Shown here one piece after another: positions 1 to 11,578 of a DNA stretch of 64,000 nt (within the stretch, counting starts at the first letter, position 1; each line of letters begins with the position of its first letter). The notes below the pieces were generated by a model. The model searched no databases, was not told where the DNA came from, and saw only the letters and a list, made by a program, of their open reading frames with translations. Source of the stretch: Echinometra lucunter (taxonomy: Eukaryota; Echinodermata; Echinoidea; Camarodonta; Echinometridae). The stretch spans positions 7,913,186 through 7,977,185 of the forward strand of contig CM057153.1 in the NCBI GenBank assembly GCA_029962745.1, in the 5' to 3' direction. The position numbers and the translations under genes are program-made.

Positions 1-2661
1 TGACCCATAAGTGACTGCTTCATTGACTGGTTAGTGAAGGCACAACGTGTGAAAGATGGAAGGAACTGACATCTTGCCGAAGCGTTCAGTTGGAAGGCAG
101 GTGATATCGATGCAGCGGAAGGGAGAATTAGTTTAAAATAGCCTCTGTGGATTTCTATATGACGTTATTAAGAACTACTGAAAACTAGTTTGCAAAGTTT
201 ATGAAAGCTCTTGGCATGACCTTTTAATCCCTGGTGATTGGTCTCCAGAATCAGAAATTTTCAACATCAGATTCACAGATTCAAAATAGCATAAAGGCTC
301 ATCATCATTGGCAATGGTAAACGTGGGCCATATTATACTTATTCATCACCTACACTGGGTCTGATGCATATTTCAGTCCACACCTTACCTTTTTCAAACT
401 TCTGGACCTCTAGGAAGAACAGAGTCATTTTAATAATGCCTTTGAACAGGGCTTTCCAGCCATACTTTATTTTGAACTTTGATTTGCTAATTTGTTTGTA
501 TTTATTTGTTTGTCTTATATGTTTGCATTTGATGTCTTTTTAATATTACGGAAAATAAAACCAAACTAATGTTTGATCAAAGTAATACACTTTTATCGAG
601 CATCAGATCTGGAATTATCAGAATGATTGCCACAATCATTCTGTTGAAAGACGGAGAGAACGAGAGAGAGAGAGAGAGAGAGAAAGGGGGGAATAGTCAT
701 GATAGTCAATCCTACATATTCAAAGGATGAGCACATCAGTAGTGACACTGAGCATCATGTTTTTAAATCTACAAATCTACATTGTAGGCGTAGCAATATT
801 CCCAAGATTTGCAATGACGCAAGAAGATATATTCTGTCTTGTAAATTGTACCCAGGACTGCAGTCACGTCAGATTATCATCAATTACGAAAATTTGATTG
901 CTTGCTCTACTTTTCCAAATTAGCAAAGAATATTGCAGTCAGTGCAGAACAACAGGCATAGCTGGCTAGGGGAAGTGAGTAATTTCATATTTAAATCTAA
1001 ATTTTTTCTACCCCAAGACATATGCAAAACTAAACCCAGATGACTCCGCCCCACAATGACCCCTAATTTAACTCGGCTATTGCTTAAGTAGAATTAAAAT
1101 AAATCCTACTCCATGTGTAAACTGACCCAAACATCTAATGACAACAATATGAAATATTTCTATACAAGTCTTGGTAAGTAAAAAAAAAAGTGGAAAGTAG
1201 GACAGAATATCTTGGCCTGAGAATTGTTGAAACATCGTGAGTAGTATGGCACGTATGGGGTGTTGGCTTACAGGTATGCTTATTGCAGGGTGTGAGGTGT
1301 TTGCACAAAGAAATCTTAGGAGTGGATTATGGCAAAATTTCATTCATTATAATGAACTAAAAAAAAACCCACCTGAAATTAATGCTAACTTCTTCACAAC
1401 AAAAACGTAAAGTGTGACAATCAATTCACACTGGAAGACAGTTTACTGGAAAAATAGGTCTGTTTTAAGGGGGAAGAACATAAAAATAGAAATTTCAAAT
1501 GAATATTGCTTGTCAATTTCCTTTTGACGATGGGTGAAAACTATCGAAATTGGAAGGGAGGAAATAAACAGATCACAGTCAGACTCTAGTCTTGCCTCCA
1601 GGCTCAGGCAATTGAAGCTGAACTAATGGAGTTGCCCCCAGGAACTTGTCTCGCTCCTGCTGCGATAATTATTTTGCCTCACTAGGTCCAATAATATCTA
1701 TCACACCATGTACATCTACATCTGTTCTCGTTGGCCTAGCCTCAAGATTCTGATGTTGAATGCCAGAAGAAGTAAACTAATGATGTCTTCAGGGGACAAA
1801 GTCTCTATTGTCTGGTTTGCCAGAAAACTTGTCAACGTCGTTGATACCAGGTGGTAAATGTAAGAGTTTCTTGGAAGGATATCCAGACATACATGTAAGC
1901 CAAAAAATAGAATCTTCCCAGTGGAGCACCATCTGCACATTGCAGTTTCACATGATGTCAAAGGAACAGTAATGGTCTATAAATGTCCTTTTTAGGAAAA
2001 TGTCCCTTTAAAACATATGAACTACATATCCAAGGAGAACCAAGACAACAACTTAAGGACATTACAAGACATCTATATGTTAGCGGAGCCGGAGATGGTA
2101 GGTCAAACATCAAGTTTCCTTTACAGCAGTGGGCATATTCTTGAACAGGCACAAGAAAGCTTTGAAAATTTGACTTATACATCAGTAAATAAAGATGCTT
2201 CTAAAAGCTTTTATATCATAAATGCAGTTATGTAGACTTTTACAATTTTCAGATATACCGGAATATATAATCTTCTCTCAAAATCAGGAAATGGCACATG
2301 AACATATCTTTATGTCTGACATCACACAGGCCTGTCTAGCCTGAAGATTTGGGAGTATATAGAGCTGAACTAATGAGGTTGCACTGAGGCAGTCATTACG
2401 TGACCTGCCACTTGAAGCCCTGTCAAAAATAGACGACATTTGGCCAAAACAGTCTACAAGATGAACCTAGTACATGAGAAATCTTGAGTTGGGAAAATTC
2501 TTCAAAGTTGTGCTGTATTGTGAAGCATATCTGAGAAGTTTTCGTCCCATGCAATATTCAATATTGAACTAATTGCAAAGGATGACAAACATTCAAACAG
2601 AGAAACTTCTGTGCAAATTTTTAAGCATACATACAGTGTGTTTCCTATAAAAAGAAACCTG
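1..2661. other. non-coding span, no gene seen
   Basis: AT-rich sequence with scattered short frames that lack recognisable protein content or splice-site support. A short GA microsatellite sits at 662-683. The next catulin exon downstream of 4989 would lie on the minus strand on this side of the exon, but I found no stretch matching it. If the gene continues normally, this is intron or the exon is beyond position 1. Confidence 0.5.
662..683. repeat. (GA)n microsatellite
   Basis: Eleven uninterrupted GA dinucleotides, preceded by imperfect GAGA sequence and followed by AAGGGGGG. Confidence 0.95.
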
Positions 2662-3923
2662 GGGTGGTATTCTTAGATCCATTTATCTCAGATAAAATAA
2701 TTTTTTTTATATCAGTTAAAATCAGTGAGACAAAATACCCTTAAAATCTTTTCAAATCGGTATTCTGAGAACCATTTTATCTCGATTTTATCTCATCCAG
2801 GACACGCCCATTTATGATACAATAACCAATAAGAAATCTTGTTAAATTGCACTCTCATCTTGCTCAGCCAATGAAATTGGTTTCCACCAGTAGGTGGGGC
2901 AAAAAAGCGTGGATGCGTTATGTGTACAAATTTCAATACGCTGCCTGCGCTTGCATTCAAACACGAACGCATTTTGACTGGTATTTTGCTGAAAAATAAC
3001 TTCGGTATTTTGCGAGGTTTCAGCATGCCATTTTGAGGATAATTTCAAGGCCAATATTAGTCAATAAAAGTCTTTAAATTCAATTCAATCATCATATGGG
3101 AATGTAGCTAGAGTAATACAGTTGATGATTATGGTATTTTTCTTTATTTTTTATCTGAAGACTAAAAGTGAACTTATCCATACATATTGTGCATACTGGA
3201 CCTCCGGGAGATAAAGTAGCCCCTACCCAATTTTAAAGTGATTACACAATGGTAGAAAAAATTTTGATATATGATCGAGAACAGGATTATAAGAAGAATA
3301 ACATTAAAATTATGATGATTTTCAATCGAAATCATTGCATTTAGGCTAATTTTCACATAAAAAAGCCAAGAGCTGACCAAAAAAATTGAGTATGAGGTAT
3401 GACGTCAAAGTGGGTACCCAGATTTGCGCATTGCAGTTGTGCTGCGCGCTAGACTGTACAATATGCATTATACCTTGCGCGCATTTTGCTAGAAGTGCGC
3501 GACAAGGTACCCACTTTGACGTCATTTTGACGTCAAAGTGGGTACCCAGTTGAAACTGGGTCACAGCTGAGGGGTCAAAAATATCCTGAAATCTTACCAT
3601 ATTCGGGGGTTTCCTTGGCAACACGACTTTTAAAAAAAACTTTAGGCAGATGATTTTCTGCTAATAAAATCATGCTCTTTTAAATGAACTAACATCGTTT
3701 CAGCATGGGGTACCCACTTTAAGTTTCATTTTATCTTTTCCTTCAAAGTAAGATGGCCACAAGCGCAGAAGCTGCGCATTTGTCTTATAGCTGCAACAGG
3801 TATGCGTGATAGAGATAAAACGAAGATAAAATCTGAGATTTTAAAGTAGTCTCAGAATACCAATTTCATTTTAAAGATAGAATAAAAAATTTGAGAGATA
3901 AAATGACGCTCAGAATACCTCCC
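2662..3923. mobile_element. foldback element with double terminal inverted repeats
   Basis: The left end reads GGGTGGTATTCTTAGATCC and the right end, read on the other strand, GGGAGGTATTCTGAGCG. A second inner pair of inverted repeats (GGTATTCTGAGA near 2758 and its complement near 3850-3861) follows, each trailed by ATTTTATCTC-like sequence. No clear target duplication is visible, so the superfamily is undetermined. The element is about 0.78 kb once the TTAA-flanked insertion at 3237-3718 is removed. It has no coding capacity that I recognise. Confidence 0.7.
3237..3718. mobile_element. TTAA-flanked 482-bp MITE, copy 1
   Basis: It is flanked by TTAA at 3233-3236 and 3719-3722. The ends are AGTGATTAC at the left and, on the opposite strand, AGTGGGTACC at the right. 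A second copy of nearly the same length (34066-34545) defines both boundaries. The centre holds a palindrome with two TGACGTCA sites (see findings). TTAA duplication is typical of piggyBac-type transposition, although the ends do not start CCC as most piggyBac ends do. It is nested inside the 2662-3923 element. No real protein is encoded: the shared open frame in both copies reflects shared ancestry. Confidence 0.85.
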
Positions 3924-4225
3924 GACTTTCCCATGAATTACCCAATAAATAACCAATGTATACGTACAGTTGGCCAAACCTATGAGCTTTTTATACCCAA
4001 CTAGTAATTAAGATTGCTACCTGAAGTACACATAGAATGATGGAAAGACTGAAGAATTACCTGTTTCCTCAAGAAGTACACATTGATTTTACTCAATCCA
4101 AAATCAAAATCTTATGAGTGCATATATTTTCTATTACTTTGTAATCACCCTTTATTCTTATTGGCTACCCATACGGGGCCTGGTGGCCTCAAATGCTGGT
4201 GCTCCTGTGAGTTATGTAACCTCCA

Positions 4226-4396
4226 GGGGGGTGTTTTATAAAGCTGTTTGTAAGTTATGAACAACTTTACGAACGACTGGTGATACCTTCTTGGGTGCTA
4301 ATCAGATTCTCATTCATTTACAGGTAGCACAAGAAGGTATCACCAGTCGTGCATGAAGTCGTTTGTAACTTACGAACAGCTTTATGAAACACACCC
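4226..4396. mobile_element. 171-bp foldback MITE (GGGTGTTTTATAAAG ends)
   Basis: The left arm starts GGGGGGTGTTTTATAAAGC and the right arm mirrors it as GCTTTATGAAACACACCC. The arms pair over about 75 bases, including GACTGGTGATACCTTCTTG on the left and its complement on the right. No target duplication was identified. Confidence 0.85.
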
Positions 4397-4579
4397 TTGA
4401 CTAGGCTTGTCCCCTGTATTGTCAGGGAACGGAGCAGCAAGAGGGCACCAGGCCTCACTGAGTGGGGCTAGGAATTGTGATGGGTGATGCAAAATATTGT
4501 GAATCTGTTCAAGTTTTTAAGTACTAGTAACAATTTTAGTGTTTTCTTTCTTTATGAATTTGTATGAGCGTCCTTATGA

Positions 4580-4581
<2 letters not shown>

Positions 4582-4610
<29 letters not shown>
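4582..4610. repeat. (GT)n microsatellite
   Basis: About 14 uninterrupted GT dinucleotides, 0.4 kb beyond the 3' end (donor side) of the catulin exon and therefore probably intronic. Confidence 0.95.
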
Positions 4611-4612
<2 letters not shown>

Positions 4613-4988
4613 CTGTAGGTTTTCACCATTATTATTGCACTATACACCAATAGATCTTAAGTTTTATTAAAACTACATGTACAACATTCTGACACAGACC
4701 TGCAGGTAACTACTAATGAGTAACTATCCACAAACTTCCCTCTATCATGGTAAAACTGAATGTCTTGGCACATATCAACCAATCTACATGTGGTCCTTCT
4801 ATGAAGGTTATATTCTTCATTTCTAATGAGGTTGTCACCCCATGTAGAACCTATTTCACCTAACCCACAGATCTTTACGTTTAGGAAAAACTACATCTTT
4901 CTGGCACAAATCTGTGGGTGGCCATTCTCCCAAGGTTTCTAAACTCCTCTACTAATGAGGTTGTGCCCTCAAGGGGAACCCATCTCAC

Positions 4989-5178
4989 CTGCAAGTCTGG
5001 CCTCCCTGCAGGCAGCAGTCATGTCGTCTCTGATGTCATAGTTGTCAGCGGCAATGGTCTCGCCCACGGCTACGAACTTCTCCACGGCGAGGTGCACAGC
5101 TTGACCCACGCGCTCGATGGCACGGCACGTCTTCTCCGACCGCTTCGATTTCTCCTTGTGGTTCACCAAAGTGGTAAT
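4989..5178 (-). CDS. CTNNAL1: alpha-catulin, internal exon (N-terminal region)
   Basis: This 190-base exon is read on the minus strand and encodes 63 codons plus one base. It starts ITTLVNHK, contains AIERVGQAVHLAVEKFVAVG and ends CREARLA. From memory of the human protein, the segment aligns without gaps to alpha-catulin residues following the VEQTLLPLVSQ stretch, with 36 of 63 positions identical; alpha-catenin fits clearly less well. Splice sites are good: a pyrimidine-rich acceptor ending tttgtctccacag just above 5178 and donor GCAG|GTGAGA at 4989/4988. The start phase (0) and end (one base into a Gly codon) match the break expected in the human gene. Reading past the donor hits a stop after five codons, confirming an intron. 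Alpha-catulin is a cytoplasmic vinculin/alpha-catenin relative reported to scaffold Rho-GEF (Lbc) and NF-kB signalling and to bind cytoskeletal partners; this exon is part of its N-terminal helical bundle. No other catulin exon was found here. Confidence 0.9.
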
Positions 5179-5200
5179 CTGTGGAGACAAAATTACCAAG

Positions 5201-6030
5201 CTATCAATTACCACCATTTCCTATCTTATCTTATTCTCATGAGGTTACAAATGTCACAAAAACACCATCATTCATTCAGCAGAATTCAGAGAGCCTCACT
5301 GTATGATCACAGATTAAAATATCATGACCATGCTATCAATCAACCACTTCCTACCTTTTTTTACCCTTGTAACATTATCAATGTTACAAAAATAGCATCA
5401 TTCACAATCATCTGAAGTTTAAAAAAAAAAAGAAAAAAAAGAACTATACTGTATTCAAGTTCATTGAAAAAATATAATATCATCAACATGGACATGGTAT
5501 CAATGACCAGTTTCCTCTATGTTGCCCTTGTGACGTTTTCATTGTCACAGAAAAAGCATCATTCACAATCATTTGAAGTAAAAAGAGATAGTACACTTTA
5601 CGTTCAAAGACTTATTTTAAAACAGTAATCAACATTATTACCCTATATCATTGTTCAGTTTCCTCAATTTTACCCTTGTGAGGTTATCAATGTCATAAAA
5701 ATAGCATCTTTCAAAATCATTTGAAGTAAACAGAGATACACTGAAAGGTCCAACAATTTAAAAGAAATCATCATGCTATCAATGTGTAAACCAGTACCCC
5801 TAATTTACCCTTGTGAGGTTTTCAGTCATAAAAATAGCATCACTTGCATTCATCAGAAGAAAATATGTGCTGCAATGTAAGTTCAGCAATTGAACAAAAA
5901 ATTATGCTGCTATCAGTGACCAGTTTCCTCTACTTTGCCCTTGTGAGGCTCATGTCATAAAAATAGCATCATTCAAAATCGAGGGAGGTAAAAATGTGCT
6001 CCACTGTCGGTTCAATGATTTAAACCAATC
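5201..6030. repeat. degenerate tandem array, ~130-165 bp unit, six copies
   Basis: Six diverged units start near 5201, 5332, 5496, 5646, 5774 and 5909. Each contains CTATCAATGACCAGTTTCCT-like sequence, then TTTACCCTTGTGAGGTTATC, then ATAAAAATAGCATCATTC. Spacing varies between 128 and 164 bp through small indels. The array begins only 22 bases from the catulin exon boundary, on its acceptor side, so it lies in the upstream intron and presses against the branch-site region. No coding content. Confidence 0.8.
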
Positions 6031-6365
6031 AGATTTCAGATTTCAAAATACATTTATTTCCTTCTCATTATCAAATACAAATAAGAAAAATTTACATTAT
6101 TGAGAAAACATGGTGGAAGGGGACAAGGTTTCCTATAGGTACGTGCCTTGTGTTGGGATCATTGTAATATATCATACTGTATCATGTAACAATTATGACA
6201 CAGGCCTATTTAAAATCATTTTTTTCAAATACAAAGAAAATAAAAAGGATAAAAGACAAACACAAATAAAAACAAACAAAAGAGGCAATATGTGCTACTA
6301 ACCATGTCTTAAAAATATCTTATTCATAGTATGAATAAACCTATAAAGAGAAAGACATGATTTAA

Positions 6366-6765
6366 CCCATTCGTGACACATTTTGTGGTTTGGCCTAATA
6401 TCTTTTGATGCAAAGCCCTAAAAATCATACCAAATACATGAGCAGAAAGAGCAAAAAATTCTACATAAACTGTGCCCATTTTGGTTACGTCAATATTCGT
6501 TGTTTGATGCTGAAATTTTTTAAAAGGAAAATAAGCATTAAAATCCTTAAATTGGCAATGTGATAGAAAGTTTAAAATCACCATTTTCCCCTGCAAATTG
6601 GCAACTTTTTGACTTCTCATCATAATTTCTGTCAATTTATATTCATTTCAGATACATGACGTTTTATAAGAAAAATGTAGCAATAAAATAAAAATGTTGT
6701 TGTTGCCAATTTGAAGAATAAAAGCTGATTAAATTAGGCTTTAAATAATTCCTGTCATGAATGGG
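6366..6765 (+). mobile_element. piggyBac-like MITE, family A copy 1
   Basis: 400 bp flanked by TTAA (6362-6365 and 6766-6769). Terminal inverted repeats are CCCATTCGTGACA and, from the other end, CCCATTCATGACAGG. The TTAA duplications and CCC start match piggyBac-type ends. Internal landmarks shared with the other copies are GAGCAGAAAGAGC, TTAAATTGGCAATGTGATAG and TTGCCAATTTGAAGAATAAA. A minus-strand frame is shared between copies but has no recognisable transposase residues. Confidence 0.88.
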
Positions 6766-6769
6766 TTAA

Positions 6770-9515
6770 TAGAATCATGTGACTTGTTCCAGAGTTTAGG
6801 GTCAGTAAAACTGATATTTCATTGTATGAGACAATGATTTAATTCTGTTGTAGTGACATGTAGACTATGCCATGCTCTCATCTAGAGAGCACTTTATTCT
6901 GGTGCAAAAAAGACTCTATTGATAAACCAGGTGATTTGTTCATTTCTTGGGCACGTGGAAACCTATTTTTATGCACCAAGCGTATCAACATACAGTATCC
7001 ACCAAGCACGTAGCCCTCGATAAAAAACGGAGGCATCTATTAGGCCTGTGCATCCATGAGTCTTCATCAACATTTCCGATCTGCGCCTCATCCAGGGCTT
7101 CGTGTGGAGCCGGTGGATCACTCTTCATGCACGTTGAGGCTATCATATTACCCTATTCATGACTTTAGCACTCCTCTTCACACTCATCTACAAGTCCATA
7201 TGCCTTGCGATCCTGACACTCCATCTTCTTGCTACATGTATGGCCTTACTTCCCTAGAAGACAATGTAACTCAATTGGGGATCAAGACATTTCTCTTTCC
7301 GAAGGAAATAATTTGATTAGCGATATCCTTAATGATTGCAAATGTAGCATTTAGCCCAGAGCCTGGATCTCACATTACACTCTATTCTAGGAGTTTAGCA
7401 GGCCACGGCACAAAAGACAATACATGTATTCCAAAGCAGGCTATGTGCTTTCAAAATACCCTACACTTTGAATACATGCAGGGAACATGTGGGACATGGA
7501 GAAAATAATACTTTAATTGCAATATCAACTTGAAGAGTACCGGTAATCTTCTTCAGGACATTTCTCCTGCGATATCCTTCAAAACTGCCATCAAAAGACC
7601 GAGAAAGCTCACCAATTATCTTCCGTCTCCTCCCTGAATTCAAGCTTTTCTCAAACTTGCAATTCACATCCATACGTACCACATCTGCTTGACCTAAAAA
7701 GAGAAAACCTTTGTAGCTGACAGTTCCATACAGTAAACACTCAAGCAGTCTGACCATTAGGTGAACTTGCAGTTCAGCCTGTTCACACATCCACCCCTTT
7801 TTTTTTCAAATATAGAGAGATAGATTTTGATGATGGAGTATATACATGTACCTTGACAAAAACGCGAAGTACTAGTACTCTTTTTTAAAATATTTGTTTG
7901 ATTACATAACTCTAAAAACTCAAAATATCTCCACTTGGTTTTCACTTGTACTCTCATCATTTATGTACATGCTTTTTCAAGGCACATTTATAACTATTTT
8001 CATTCTAGAGAAGATATGACTTACAAATTGGAATTTGAACCCTATAAAACTAACCCTCTGAAAAAATACCTAGTATTATACAGCCCTGTATCTCTTGCCA
8101 GTGCAAACTGAGTGAGAGCTTCAAACTTTACACTACAGCGATTAAATCCTATCCTCTTTTATACAGGATTTCAAACATAACACATCCAGCGAAAGCAATT
8201 CAAGCATTACATATGTGCTGATGACCTTACAACTTACAAAACACACATACAGTTGTGGGTAAATATCTATAAATATGGCAGCAACGAGGCCTGACATTTG
8301 ATTATTACTTTTCCCCAGTGCCAACCATCAGTGCAGTGACTCATTTTGACTCACGGCATTATTACAAACACTCGCAACATCATGACCATTTCATATCGTT
8401 TGCGCTTCCCCAGTGCCAGGCGGGCAGATCGTTGCACGAGCCTTCCACTGGGAGAATGATGAAGCATCATAATTGTGTACGGTTGATCAGTTCGATGACC
8501 ACATGTGATGATATTCAGAATGTGATCCCATCTCACCTGTACATTACTGCATGCATTCACACTTACAGTGCAATGAAAATTGGTTAGAGACCTTCTGTAA
8601 TGCATTTTTGAGCATTTATGTTACACACCCAAGACCAATAGCATTTCATGGTGTGATCTACAAATCCAAGATAATAATTGAAACTGAAATAATGTACAGT
8701 GAGTGATTATAATGATTATATGCCGACTCTTGCAGTATATTGAAAGACTCATATCTAGTGTTATATAGCTTGCATATATGCTCACATACAAACATAATCA
8801 CAAGGTTAAGGTGCTATATCAAATACATTTTGGATTGAATTACATGTACAGGGGATTTTGTAATATGGTGTAAATTAGAAGTTCAGTAGCATAGGCTGAT
8901 ATGCTTTATAATGATTCCTTTTCAATCATCTAATTTCACTTTGACAGACCATTGCTGCAGGTATTAGCAGCATGATCAATTATATTAAACCAATCCACCA
9001 ACACACATATTAATATTTTATACATGTTGTTCATTACTACTTTAAGCGCCAATAGACAAGTGTTAGAGATGGTGAATATATGGGGGTTGAAGGACAGGTA
9101 ATTAAAAGCGAAAAAAAAAAAAGAGGGGGAAAGAATTTTGACTAATAATACATTCACATCTTATGAAGATCATGTTATACTTTAACCCATTCAATGAAGT
9201 GCACAAGATAACTCATACTGGCATCTAAGGAAAACTCATGTGATACCAAAATGAAATCAATTTCAACGTGCCAATGACTTTTCTCTCCTAAGCATTACTT
9301 AATATAAATTACAGAACCCATAATCCTTAGACATACATAAAGATATATGTCTTACATGTCTCTATGTCCATTTTTTTAAAGGGGCAATCCTTTTCTCCCA
9401 CTTTGTTTTCTAAATCTTGACATGCAAGGATGGTACAGTCAAACTGCTTTAATGATTACCTTTATGGAAGACCACCTGCCTATAAAGACCACATTTTATT
9501 TCTCAATACATCACA
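6770..9515. other. non-coding span, no confident gene
   Basis: Mostly unique AT-rich DNA. One weak exon-like frame on the minus strand (7613-7693) is treated under findings. Near 9183 a TTAACCCATTCAATG start resembles the small TTAA elements, but no matching right end was located. Confidence 0.5.
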
Positions 9516-9519
9516 TTAA

Positions 9520-10086
9520 AGGGAAAGTCCACCCTAGAAGTTTCACTGTTTCAATAAAAGGAGATAAATTTGAACCACATTTTAAGAATAGAAATGAGCA
9601 AAATTGGTCAAAGAATAAGAAAATTACACTCAATTACATTTTCCAGTAAATTACTCTCGGCTCTGCAAATTGGCAACACTGATGGCATCATATGCGAGCA
9701 GGTCTCCATTCACTTTGTACATGAAATTTCACATTTTCTCAATTTTCTTGGAAGTTACACACTTTCTTACCCTATAGTCAAAGTATGTTATGTAATTTTT
9801 AAAGCAATTCTTCTGAACATACATTGATTATGGGGGTTAGAAAATGTGTAACTTCCAAGAAAATTGAGAAAATGTCAAATTTCATGTACAAAGTGAATGG
9901 AGACCTGCTCGCTTATGATGTCATCAGTGTTGTCCAATTTGCAGAGCCGAGAGTAATTTACTAGAAAATGTAAATGAGTGTAATTTTCTTATTCTTTGAC
10001 CGATTTTGCTCATTTCTTTTTTAAAATGCTGTTCAAATTTATCTCCTTTTATTGAAACAGTGAAACTTCTAGGGTGGACTTACCCT
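9520..10086. mobile_element. 567-bp long foldback, TTAA-flanked
   Basis: Flanked by TTAA (9516-9519 and 10087-10090). The ends are AGGGAAAGTCCACCCTAG and, from the other strand, AGGGTAAGTCCACCCTAG. The whole element folds on itself: two arms of about 250 bases are near-identical in inverse orientation, and the unpaired loop spans roughly 9768-9833. The arms include the GCAAATTGGCAACACTGATG stretch and its mirror. There is no protein-coding content; this is a non-autonomous element. Any transcript through it, including a catulin pre-mRNA, could form a long hairpin. Confidence 0.9.
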
Positions 10087-10199
10087 TTAAAGGCAACTGT
10101 ACATAACATATGTGCAAAGACCATTTTGTTTCACTTGAGCAGACTTTATAAACAGGTTTCACAGAAGTAAAATACACGTACCCACACTATTCCTGTGTA

Positions 10200-10745
10200 A
10201 TGTAAGTAGAAGGACACAGCGAATGAGTCTATCCATTCCAATCTGGTGATAGTAAGAATCGATCTCTAATTCTAAACAGTCTGGAGCATGTCATACGAAC
10301 AGCCTTGCAAGAAACGGTCTTTATACATATAGACAGGCTTCACCAGGGGCAGCTCGGAGGGGGGGGGGGAAGAATCGACCGCACCCCTTTTTTTTTTTTT
10401 GTTGCTTATCAGTGAATTTTGGGGGTAAAATAGACACCGGATAAAGCCGACCGCCTCAGACCGCCTCCTCCCCCCCCCCCCCCTTGAAAAATGCTGGATC
10501 CAGCCCTGCTTCACTGCAGTAAAATGAAAAATAAAAATCTTCCTTAATAGACAGATAAAGACAAGTAGAATGAGTCTATCCATCCCAATTTGGAGACATT
10601 CAGAAAAAAAAAAACCACTACCTAGACAGATAAGGACAAATAAAACGAGTCTATCTATCCCAATTTGGTGACATTTAGGTAGAATTGATCTCTAATTCTA
10701 ATCAGTCTCGCGCATGGCACATGAAGAGCCTTGCAGGACACAGCT
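10200..10745. repeat. three diverged direct repeats with an insertion
   Basis: GAATGAGTCTATCCATTCCA-type sequence recurs near 10220, 10569 and 10640. The first and third copies continue with ATCGATCTCTAATTCTAA (or ATTGATCTCTAATTCTAA) and AGCCTTGCA. The first copy is separated from the others by the G/C-homopolymer-rich block near 10340-10510. Confidence 0.7.
10340..10510. mobile_element. possible insertion bounded by poly-G and poly-C
   Basis: GC-rich block containing a run of Gs near 10360, a T run, GACCGCCTCAGACCGCCTCC, a run of Cs near 10470-10484, and GCTGGATCCAGCCCTGC at the right. It interrupts the direct-repeat cluster and has a composition unlike its surroundings. Ends and duplication were not resolved, so the identity is open. 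Confidence 0.35.
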
Positions 10746-11570
10746 GCCCTCATTAACCTGCTTAGTAATACCTTTAGGGAATAGCTCCTAAATGCTAACA
10801 TTGGTCAGGACTTAAAGGGATTCAAACTTGTGGTATTTTAAGAACAACTCATGCTACATACTTTCACTGCATTACAAGACCTCAGATGTCAAAATTTTAA
10901 AAAGAAAATACAGCATAGCATACTGTATGAGAGGTTATAAAGCTTCTAGAAAAATTATAGCTCCCATTGAATGCTAATTCTGTTTTTTTTTTTGTTAAAT
11001 ATAGATACCACGTGACCTGCAAAACAATGAATTTGGTAAGCTGCAAATAAATCATTATTAATGTATTAAGAAAGGAATTTTAGGGATAAGGTTCAGTTTT
11101 GAGAACATTTTTTAGAAGGTCAAAATCTTAATTTTCTCATATTCTGACTAATATCACTGTCTATGTACATGCAAGATTGTAAATGATCATGATAGGCTGT
11201 ACTTTGATGCTCTTTGAAAACATGTACACATGAAATGTACCAAAGACCTGTAGCTGCTCTAGATACATTGAAAGAAGGATGAAGTACGATGCACTTAAAC
11301 CAGCTGTTTTGACTGGAGCCCTAGGTTGCCAGAAATGGGTTGGGAAAGCTTTGGTTACAAAGTAGACACTTGTTGTCCTTTGATGTATGCCGCCCTCGCC
11401 TGCATCGTATGCTTCTAATTCTCAGCACCGACTTCCAAAACACATGATTCAGGTTAATGTAGTACATGTAACTAGTGACATTCCAGGAGTACATGTGAAA
11501 GTATTTTGATTCAAAATTATAAAGTATGTTTTTGTTGCCTGAAGCATTGTGTAGCATGTCACTGCATGGA
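10746..11570. other. non-coding span
   Basis: AT-rich sequence with a short poly-T tract near 10982. I see no gene and no repeat boundary. Confidence 0.5.
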
Positions 11571-11578
11571 CTGTTTAA

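Noticed and set aside
3346..3624. Frame shared with 34246-34452
   Set aside because: It is inside the TTAA-flanked 480-bp MITE and crosses its palindrome; no protein family recognised.
1..4988. Search for the next catulin exon on the minus strand
   Set aside because: No stretch resembling the following catulin segment with proper splice sites was found by eye; a short or diverged exon could still be missed.
4918..5415. 165-codon plus-strand frame, longest in the window
   Set aside because: It is the antisense shadow of the catulin exon extended into intron and tandem repeat.
6324..6635. Minus-strand frame also seen at 22823-23104 and partly at 11321-11701, as if a conserved protein
   Set aside because: It falls in the piggyBac-like MITE; similarity follows from shared ancestry of the element, the frame is broken in one copy and no transposase signature is visible.
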